Part shown: piece after piece, positions 56,377 through 64,000 of the stretch
Layout: each line of letters opens with the position of its first letter
How positions within the stretch are numbered: the first letter of the stretch is position 1
Source of the DNA: Thinopyrum elongatum
Taxonomy: Eukaryota; Streptophyta; Magnoliopsida; Poales; Poaceae
Reading direction: 5' to 3'
Length of the DNA stretch: 64,000 nucleotides
Assembly (NCBI GenBank): GCA_011799875.1
Contig: JAAAXO010000108.1
Span: forward strand, 372,001 to 436,000
The notes under the pieces: model-generated
What the model was told of the DNA's origin: nothing
What the model saw: the letters and a program-made list of their open reading frames with translations, nothing else
Databases searched by the model: none
Made by a program: the position numbers and the translations under genes

Positions 56377-58432
56377 TTAAGAAGTAGAAGGAAAAAGTTC
56401 GGGGTATTCCGCACGAAGATTATCCTCGCGTTCCCAAGTGGCTTCATTTTCAGTATGATTTGACCACTGCACTTTGAGGAACTTGGTAACCTTCTGACGG
56501 GTTCGACGTTCAGCTTCATCGAGAATGCGGATCGGATGTTCCATATATGAAAGATCATCATGCAATTCGAGCATCTCGTGATCCACAGCTCGGTGCGGAG
56601 ATTCCTTGAAGCATTTTCGAAGTTGCGACACATGGAAGACGTCGTGGATATGAGAGAATTGCGGAGGCAATTCCAATTTATACGCCACCTGTCCACGCCT
56701 AGCAACAATGCGGAAAGGACCAATGTAGCGCGGAGCTAACTTGCCCTTGATTCCAAAACGGTGAGTGCCCTTCATAGGTGTGACACGAAGATAAGCTTGA
56801 TCACCAGGTTGATAAGTCAAACCCCATCGTTTGCGATCATAGTTGCTCTTCTGGCGGTCCTGAGCTGTCTTGAGGTTTTCACGGACGATATGGACTTGTT
56901 ATTCGGCGTGTTGAATAATATCCGGTCCAACAAGAGGTCGTTCCCCAGTTTCTGACCAATTCAGAGGGGTTCGGCACTTACGTCCATAGAGAACTTCGAA
57001 GGGAGCCATTTTCAAGCTGGCTTGATAACTGTTGATATAGGAGAACTCGGCATACGGGAGAGATTCTTCCCACTTCTTGCCAAACGATATAACACAAGCT
57101 CGCAACATGTCTTCAAGCACTTGATTAACTCGTTCAACTTGGCCTTGGGATTGAGGATGATAAGCTGAACTCCAGGTAATATGAGTTCCCATAGCCTTTT
57201 GGAAACTTTCCCAGAAATGACCAGTGAATATGCTGCCACGGTCTGAACTGATCTCTTTCGGAATACCGTGGAGTGAAACAATTCTGGAGATATATAACTC
57301 TGCTAACTGACTAGCAGTGATCGTCTCCTTGACAGGCAGAAAGTGTGCAACTTTGGAGAGTTGGTCGACAACGACAAGAATAGCATCGTGACCCTTCTGT
57401 GACCTGGGAAGTCCTGTAACGAAATCCATCTGAACCTTATCCCATTTCCATAAAGGAATAGGAAGTGGTTGCAGAATTCCAGCTGGTTTCTGATGTTCTG
57501 CTTTAACGCGACGACACACATCACATTTAGCAACATATCGAGCAATGTCTTGCTTCATTCTAGACCACCAGTACCTTTGACGGAGATCACGATACATCTT
57601 GGTGCTACCCGGATGAATAGACAGCGGGGTATCATGTGCCTCCTTCATGACTTTGTCAGTCATAAGCTCGAAGCGAGGTACGACAATGCCGTCTCTGAAA
57701 TACAAGGTTCCATCTTCAGACAGCGAGAAATCCCTGTACTTTACAAGGTGAAGGTCTTTCTTCATCAGATCAATTTCAGCATCTTTAGCTTGCGCATTCT
57801 TAACAGCTTTCTCAAGGTCTGGTTCAACAACCAAGGTTTTTTAGGTATCCTTGGGGAACTATCTCGAGATTTAGCTTTCGAAGCTCTTCATACAGAAGTG
57901 GTTGCTGTAGCTGAACCTCAAGTTCGCAGCAATAGGATTTGCGGCTCAACGCATCAGCCATTACATTAGCCTTGCCAGGGGTATAAGAAATACCCAAATC
58001 ATAGTCCGCAATGGTCTCCATCCATCTTTGCTGACGGAGATTCAGAGATGGCTGAGTGAACAAGTACTTCAAACTTTTATGATCCGTGTAGATCTCGCAA
58101 CGATTACCGAGGAGGTAATGTCGCCACAACTGCAGTGCATAGATCACAGCAGCTAGTTCTAGATCATGTACCGGATAATTCTCTTCATGTGGGCGCAACT
58201 GACGAGAGCCATAAGCAATCACTTTACGCTCTTGCATTAGGACACAGCCTAATCCTTCACGGGATGCATCACAATAAATCACAAAGTCTTTGCGGGTATC
58301 TGGAGGAGACAGTACTGGGGTATTGTAACGGATTGACATCTGCCCCAGTGGATAAAGAATGTACTCTGGATGTATCCCTGCTCGAACAGCTGATAGCTGC
58401 GTCGCAGGGTGTGGTGAAAACAAACGATCCAT
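56377..58432 (-). pseudogene. Tekay-type fused gag-N / RNase H / integrase / chromodomain polyprotein, copy E (most complete)
   Basis: In element sense: ATG 58432, about 37 residues of presumed gag N-terminus, then RNase H (Tyr-Cys-Asp-Ala-Ser near 58290 to Ala-Asp-Ala-Leu-Ser-Arg near 57950). An extra G at about 57835 shifts the frame. Integrase follows at 57834-56899 with the zinc region (His...His...Cys-Asp-Val-Cys), Asp of Gln-Met-Asp-Phe, Asp of Ser-Ser-Asp-Arg-Gly and Glu of Gly-Gln-Val-Glu-Arg-Val, i.e. a complete DDE set. An in-frame TAA at 56897-56899 is followed by the GPF/Y region (Tyr-Ile-Gly-Pro-Phe) and a chromodomain (Val-Gln-Trp-Ser-Asn-His-Thr-Glu-Asn-Glu-Ala-Thr-Trp-Glu) ending at 56377. 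A normal Tekay polyprotein has gag-protease-RT before RNase H; those parts are deleted. Only two lesions separate it from one open frame. Confidence 0.85.
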
Positions 58433-58811
58433 CTGAAACAGAGGGAACTCATGATTGTCAAAAGACAAGGAGAAGTATAACCGATCTCGGAGAGAAAGGT
58501 TAGACAAAACAATGGAAAGGAAAATGATCATCAGACTAATCACATCAATGTCAGGGAAATCGCACAGATATCCAGCTCTCCGGGTGGACGAGAATTACGA
58601 GATCCTAAGTGTCGGCGTTAGTAAACTTTAGTTAACCCGAAAGGAAGAGAGGTCAGAGTCCCAGAGTAAAGATGAGGAATAAAAGATCCTAGTACCACCC
58701 AATTGGCGACGTGGGCCCGTAAGCCACACAGCCAAGTTAGTAAAACAGTTTTCCGGTTTCTAGACTCAACTTCGGCCAAGGAGTTGGAAAGGGGATTCCT
58801 ACAGGCAGTCG

Positions 58812-58823
58812 GCTCTGATACCA
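58812..58823 (-). promoter_or_regulatory. Primer binding site, Tekay copy E
   Basis: Minus-strand TGGTATCAGAGC, 3 nt from the LTR at 58827; initiator tRNA-Met type. Confidence 0.85.
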
Positions 58824-58826
58824 ACT

Positions 58827-60118
58827 TGTGACGCCCCCGGCCCGATCGTGCACTATTCATACACGCAAATGCACACGATCAAGCCTAAGGACTCACGGGA
58901 AGATATCACACCACAACTCTAAAACATAAATAAAGTCATACAAGCTTTATATTACAAGCCAGGGCCTCGAGGGCTCGAATACATAAGCTTGTGAACAAGC
59001 GTCAGCGGAAGCATCAGATATCTGAGTACAGATATAAAAGAAAGTACAGAAAGGCCTTTAGAAAGGCGGGGCAAAATAAAACACTACGATCGAAAGGCGA
59101 AGGCCTCCTGCCTGGGACCCTCCGATCCTACTCCTGGTCGTCAGTCAACTCGTAGTAGTATCCATCCTCTGGGTAGTAGTAGTAGCGATCGTCGGGGCAT
59201 CTGTCTCAGGGGGCTCCGTCATCTGGTCTCGACGAACTGATATGGGGGAAAAAGGAAAGAAAAGCAACCGTGAGTACTCTGAAGTACTCAGCAAGCAAGG
59301 ATCTACACTACATATGCAACATTATCAAGGGGAGGCTGTATATGTGGACTGGGCTGCAGAAATGCCAGAATAGAGAGAAGGCCTAGTCCTATCGAAGACT
59401 AGCATCTTCAGCGGTCTTGCAGCAGTAGAAGAGAGTAGAACAATACCATATAATGTAGCAGTAATAATATCAAACTCACCCAGAGATCCTTTCTCGACTC
59501 CCTGCGAGAAAGCAATCCCAGAGCCGTAAGTCATCAAACCTCGTCCTGAGATCCCTTCTCGACTCCCTGCGAGAAGCAATCCCAGAGCCATATATACAGG
59601 TCTCATCACAGGTATCCAGTTCTAAATTGTATCAATCAGGATACAACTCCGAGTGTCCTTTACCGTAGGACCGGCTATCGATAGAAATGTTCTTCCCTGC
59701 AGGGGTGCACCAACTTACCCAACACGCTCGATTAACTTCGGCCGGACACACTTTCCTGGGTCATGCCCGGCCTCGGCCAAACGACACATCGCAACCCTAC
59801 CTACAGCTCAGCAGAGAGGTCCCCGTCGGTCTACATCCTAAGCGCTCAGAGGTCTTGGGCCATCGCCCTGTGCACTCCGAGTCGTTGCGCGCAGGGAGAA
59901 GCCTGGCACCAGGAGGGCGCCGGTCCGTCCGTGCCGCCATGCTGAACTGGACGTCTGACAGAGCTTTCGGCTGATGCTACGATGCAGAACGCCCATACTA
60001 TGCCCACGTGATGGTTAGTGCTATCAGACCAGAGGCCTGCTCGGATCAAATATCCAAATCGCTAGGACTAGGGGCTTGCGGTAACGAGCAGAGACTCACG
60101 AAAGATGTGACCCCGTCG
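58827..60118 (-). repeat. Tekay-type 5' LTR of copy E, minus, truncated
   Basis: From the LTR end TGTGACGCCC back to GACCCCGTCGCC, where it flips into a plus-orientation LTR end at a CCCC microhomology. Confidence 0.78.
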
Positions 60119-60624
60119 CCCCTTGATAATGTTGCATATGTAGTGTAGATCCTTGCTTGCTGAGTACTTCAGAGTACTCACGGTTGCTTTTCTTTCCTTT
60201 TTCCCCCATATCAGTTCGTCGAGACCAGATGACGGAGCCCCCTGAGACAGATGCCCCGACGATCGCTACTACTACTACCCAGAGGATGGATACTACTACG
60301 AGTTGACTGACGACCAGGAGTAGGATCGGAGGGTCCCAGGCAGGAGGCCTTCGCCTTTCGATCGTAGTGTTTTATTTTGCCCCGCCTTTCTAAAGGCCTT
60401 TCTGTACTTTCTTTTATATCTGTACTCAGATATCTGATGCTTCCGCTGACGCTTGTTCACAAGCTTATGTATTCGAGCCCTCGAGGCCCTGGCTTGTAAT
60501 ATAAAGCTTGTATGACTTTATTTATGTTTTAGAGTTGTGTTGTGATATCTTCCCGTGAGTCCTTAGGCTTGATCGTGTGCATTTGCGTGTATGAATAGTG
60601 CACGATCGGGCCGGGGGCGTCACA
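60119..60624 (+). repeat. Tekay-type LTR 3' end, plus (outer boundary)
   Basis: Last ~505 bp of the LTR, ending GGGGGCGTCACA. Followed by the ATCTC duplication and the resumed CRM solo LTR. Confidence 0.82.
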
Positions 60625-60629
60625 ATCTC
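60625..60629. repeat. Target-site duplication ATCTC (right copy)
   Basis: Matches 38110-38114. Confidence 0.85.
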
Positions 60630-60862
60630 CATGCTTGAACTTGCTCCAAGGTTCCTCTTTCTTGTCCAAGCTAGGCCCTTCATTTGTAAGCAAAACAAAT
60701 GTATCCAATTTAGGCAGCATCATATTCTCATGAACATTAGAATCATTACCAAGAAACGAAAGTACCTGATAATTTAATTGGCGTGCGCGAGCTCTAGTAA
60801 TTGGTCCAGTATGTATAGCAGCAGGGGCTGTGGGTGTAACAATGGTATTGATGTCCTCATCA
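60630..60862 (-). repeat. CRM solo LTR, right part
   Basis: Continues the LTR broken at 38114 up to its TGATGAGG start (minus, 60862). The tail-coding frame continues through it. Confidence 0.85.
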
Positions 60863-60867
60863 GTGTC
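60863..60867. repeat. Target-site duplication GTGTC (right copy)
   Basis: Matches 37426-37430. Confidence 0.85.
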
Positions 60868-60985
60868 CCTGGCGCTTGGCGCCACATTTCTCTCTTGGGG
60901 GGGGGGGGCGTCGAAGCACGCCTCCAAGTGGTGCCCAAGCACCTCCCTTGTCATACTGGTCAGGTCAGACGCTCTCCAGATGGAA
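60863..60985 (-). pseudogene. Degraded Tat-like reverse transcriptase, part 2 (N-terminal side)
   Basis: The minus peptide has Arg-Glu-Val-Leu-Gly-His-His-Leu-Glu-Ala-Cys, matching the Glu-Val-Ile-Glu-His-His-Leu entry region of Tat RT, and ends where part 1 at 37430 starts. A G-run at about 60897-60908 lies within. The right side is cut by a CRM LTR. Confidence 0.6.
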
Positions 60986-61758
60986 TGATAGAGGCGAGGG
61001 TGTCCCGATCTTTCGATGAGATGATATCTATCGTTTCTGGTGGAGTAGACTTTGACGATCCGACTACGAACGTGCGAGGACGTCGCGCCTTAGCAATCGC
61101 TAAACCAACTCCGAGAGGTTATTGACCACGCCGGAGCACAATCAACCTGACCCCGAGGGTCTATCTCCTGGGAGCAAACGAAGAACAAGCAAGAAACTAA
61201 GATTTGCAATCTGGATATTGCGAATATAAGATGAAAGCTTTATTGATCGAGGTGGGGTTCTGTGACGTCTTGGTCTGGTCGTTGAACACAAACGAAGTAC
61301 GCGAAGTTGCAGCTATGGCAAACTTTTAATCTAAACAAAACCCAAAGTCTAAACGGTGCCCTAAGGGCTGTATATATGGAGGAAGAGGAGGGGATTTCGT
61401 GGCCCTTGAAGGAGGGGTCCGAAACCAACCCTATCTCTTGTTTCCCCACACATACGGACTCTAAAAACAGCCTATACTCAAGTATTTCGAAATTACATGG
61501 GCCTGGCCCAATAATAAGGTGACGCAGCACCTATAATAGCCTCTGGACGAAATTTATGAAGTGACATCTTGTATATTTCGTCCAAGGCTTCCTGCACTCA
61601 TTATGGTGGCTTCAAAGTCTTGAAATCATCACTTGTAACTCCGTTCTTGTTCCCCTTGTGCATGCCATCATCTCCATGCTTGAACTTGCTCCAAGGTTCC
61701 TCTTTCTTGTCCAAGCTAGGCCCTTCATTTGTAAGCAAAACAAATGTATCCAATTTAG
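60986..61758 (-). repeat. CRM LTR, minus, start truncated
   Basis: Begins TGATAGAGG (LTR 3' end in reverse) and stops at CAATTTAG, about 150 bp short of the LTR start, against a plus-orientation LTR. Confidence 0.85.
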
Positions 61759-62684
61759 TGATGAGGACATCAATACCATTGTTACACCCACAGCCCCTGC
61801 TGCTATACATACTGGACCAATTACTAGAGCTCGCGCACGCCAATTAAATTATCAGGTACTTTCGTTTCTTGGTAATGATTCTAATGTTCATGAGAATATG
61901 ATGCTGCCTAAATTGGATACATTTGTTTTGCTTACAAATGAAGGGCCTAGCTTGGACAAGAAAGAGGAACCTTGGAGCAAGTTCAAGCATGGAGATGATG
62001 GCATGCGCAAGGGGAACAAGAACGGAGTTACAAGTGATGATTTCAGGACTTTGAAGCCACCATAAGGAGTGCAGGAAGCCTTGGACGAAATATACAAGAT
62101 GCCACTTCATAAATTTCGTCCAGAGGCTATTATAGGTGCTGCGTCACCTTATTATTGGGCCAGGCCCATGTAATTTCGAAATACTTGAGTATAGGCTATT
62201 TTTAGAGTCCGTATGTGTGGGGAAACAAGAGATAGGGTTGGTTTCGGACCCCTCCTTCAAGGGCCACGAAATCCCCCCCCCCCTCTTCCTCCATATATAC
62301 AGCCCTTAGGGCATCGTTTAGACTTAGGGTTTTGTTTAGATTAAAAGTTCGCCATAGCTGCAACTTCGCGTACTTCGTTTGTGTTCAACGACCAGACCAA
62401 GACGTCACAGAACCCCACCTTGATCAATAAAGCTTTCATCTTATATTCGCAATATCCAGATTGCAAATCTTAGTTTCTTGCTTGTTCTTCGTTTGCTTGC
62501 AGGAGATAGACCCTCGTGGTCAGGTTGATTGTGCTCCGGCGTGGTCAATAACCTCTCGGAGTTGGTTTAGCGATTGCTAAGGCGCGACGTCCTCGCACGT
62601 TCATAGTCGGATCGTCAAAGTCTACTCCACCAAAAACGATAGCTATCATCTCATCGAAAGATCGGGACACCCTCGCCTCTATCA
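61759..62684 (+). repeat. CRM LTR, plus, complete
   Basis: 926 bp, TGATGAGG...CTCTATCA. The encoded tail is open to TAA at 62063-62065. It has a long C-run at 62274-62282, TATA-like sequence near 62293 and AATAAA near 62425. Confidence 0.88.
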
Positions 62685-63060
62685 AGCGCCGTGATTTTTG
62701 TTAGTGTTCTAGGCTCGCGTCTCTAGCACGGTCTAGCCTAGGACCAGCACAGTACCGTCGTTGAGAGTTTATTCAACATTGCATCTCTGAATTGATTATT
62801 GCTGACCCTTTTTGCTACCATATCATAAGCCTTCCCAGCTCCACATACATCTACATCGTGCGTTTGACACCACCTGGCAATCGCTCTGTCCAAGCTCTGA
62901 GAGTTTTGACTACAAAGGTTGCCGATCACCACCTGCTGCTGGGTAAGAACTGGTAAGAATTTGAGATTTGCTTGACGGATTTGTGACACCACACCCCACC
63001 ACCACCACTTTCTAGTAGTCTGTAGGATCATATTCTTGTGTGTTTCTATTGCTGCTAACC
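62685..63060 (+). other. CRM leader fragment
   Basis: Starts directly after the LTR at the GCGCCGTGATTTT segment that equals about 5743 of copy 1, so the primer site and about 700 bp of leader are missing. Confidence 0.75.
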
Positions 63061-63431
63061 ATGGCAGGATCACAAGCCGACGAGATTGACTGGGAGAACA
63101 TGACGAACAAGGAGTTGCATGATAAATTTCAGCAAATGATGAGTGGCCAGGTGGGAGATGTGCTAAACAGATTTGAAGAGGCCATGGAGAAGATAGATGG
63201 CATGGAGAAGTCGTTCGAGACAAAGCTGGATAACAAGTTTAATGAATTGCTCACGCGTCTTCCCCAACCACCACCGGCTGCACCTGTCGCACCTCTGCAA
63301 CGACAACAACAACGCCCCCTTCCAAATCAGTTCGGACGAGCGAAGCGTGTTCCTCTTGAGGATGGCCAAACTTCTGGTGCTGCTGTACCTACTGTTGATG
63401 CTTCTTTGGCTCCTGCTCCTGCTGCTGCTTG
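63061..63431 (+). pseudogene. CRM gag N-terminal fragment
   Basis: ATG at 63061; about 124 codons closely matching the gag start at 6111, including the Gln/Pro-rich PQPPPAAPVAP segment. Cut by an inserted minus CRM LTR at 63432; the apparent stop (TGA) belongs to that LTR. The frame has no stop before the cut. Confidence 0.82.
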
Positions 63432-64000
63432 ATAGAGGCGAGGGTGTCCCGATCTTTCAATGAGATGGTAACTATCGATTTGGTGGAGCCGACTTTGACG
63501 ATCCGACTACGAACGTGCGAGGACGTCGCGCCTTAGCAATCGCTAAACCAACTCCGAGAGGTTATTGACCACGCCGGAGCACAATCAACCTGACCCCGAG
63601 GGTCTATCTCCTGCAAGCAAACGAAGAACAAGCAAGAAACTAAGATTTGCAATCTGGATATTGCGAATATAAGATGAAAGCTTTATTGATCGAGGTGGGG
63701 TTCTGTGACGTCTTGGTCTGGTTGTTGAACACAAACGAAGTACGCGAAGTTGCAGCTATGGCGAACTTTTAATCTAAACAAAACCCAAAGTCTAAACGGT
63801 GCCCTAAGGGCTGTATATATGGAGGAAGAGGAGGGGATTTCGTGGCCCTTGAAGGAGGGGTCCGAAACCAACCCTATCTCTTGTTTCCCCACACATACGG
63901 ACTCTAAAAACAGCCTATACCCAAGTATTTCGAAATTACATGGGCCTGGCCCAATAATAAGGTGACGCAGCACCTATAATAGCCTCTGGACGAAATTTAT
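63432..64000 (-). repeat. CRM LTR, minus, running off the window
   Basis: Begins TGATAGAGG within gag; 569 bp are visible. It shares the ATGGTAACTATCGATTTGG variant with 37431-37490, so these two LTRs are closer relatives. Confidence 0.85.

Larger units (their letters stand above)
38115..60624. mobile_element. Rearranged Tekay-lineage (chromodomain gypsy) block, 22.5 kb
   Basis: Outer ends are an LTR start TGTAACACCCCCGG (38115) and an LTR end GGGGGCGTCACA (60624), both plus orientation, flanked by ATCTC. Pieces in order: LTR+ 38115-40905; LTR- 40909-41659; internal- 41660-42812; LTR- 42813-45654; LTR- 45655-46037; internal- 46038-47184; LTR- 47185-50695; gap; LTR+ 50721-54423; internal+ 54424-55574; LTR+ 55575-55964; LTR- 55965-56340; internal- 56341-58826; LTR- 58827-60118; LTR+ 60119-60624. 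The full LTR is estimated at about 4 kb and the only complete internal region is about 2.5 kb. A simple element would be about 10.6 kb, so half of the block is extra. Confidence 0.8.

Overview
The window reads as a gene-free, nested retrotransposon landscape from a large grass genome, most likely Triticeae (wheat, Aegilops or barley). I recognise several LTR families typical of that tribe, and nearly every base can be assigned to a satellite-like array or to Ty3/gypsy elements. No host gene, tRNA, rRNA or bacterial-type feature was found. The recurrent family has about 921-bp LTRs (TGATGAGG...CTCTATCA). Its gag-pol frame runs on into the 3' LTR, which is characteristic of the CRM (centromeric retrotransposon; Cereba/Quinta/CRW-like) lineage. 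That suggests a centromeric or pericentromeric location.

Layout. 1-5052 is an AT-rich tandem array built from a ~650-bp unit and a ~420-bp short variant. 5053-14155 is a plus-strand CRM complex: leader, gag-pol, LTR, a second truncated pol, LTR. 14366-20504 holds Tat-lineage gypsy pieces: two LTRs in inverted orientation flanking an extra ORF that resembles a B3 domain, then gag-protease. 20505-22459 is the 5' end of a minus-strand Athila-lineage (Sabrina/WHAM-like) element. 22460-24871 is a Tat fragment that turns back on itself (plus archaeal-type RNase H, then minus RT-protease-gag). 24872-27712 is the LTR of a second Tat family with an antisense extra ORF of the gypsy-type Transposase_28 kind and a probable intron. 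27713-36782 is a minus-strand, heavily mutated CRM complex.

36783-60985 is one nested stack. A Tat reverse-transcriptase remnant was hit by a CRM element, now a solo LTR with a GTGTC target-site duplication. That solo LTR was in turn interrupted by a 22.5-kb block of a Tekay-lineage (chromodomain) family bounded by an ATCTC duplication. Inside this block LTRs and internal regions occur in both orientations, and every internal copy lacks most of gag, all of protease and RT. A 25-N gap (50696-50720) sits at the centre of a ~5-kb-arm inverted repeat whose sequence is rich in one-base deletions, so this part may be partly assembly artefact. 60986-64000 holds more CRM LTRs in opposite orientations and a gag fragment.

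Nothing here looks like an intact autonomous element. The most notable items are the gag-RNase H-integrase-chromodomain derivative of the Tekay family, the extra ORFs in the Tat elements, the LTR-encoded tail of the CRM polyprotein, and the nested solo-LTR chronology that can be read from target-site duplications.
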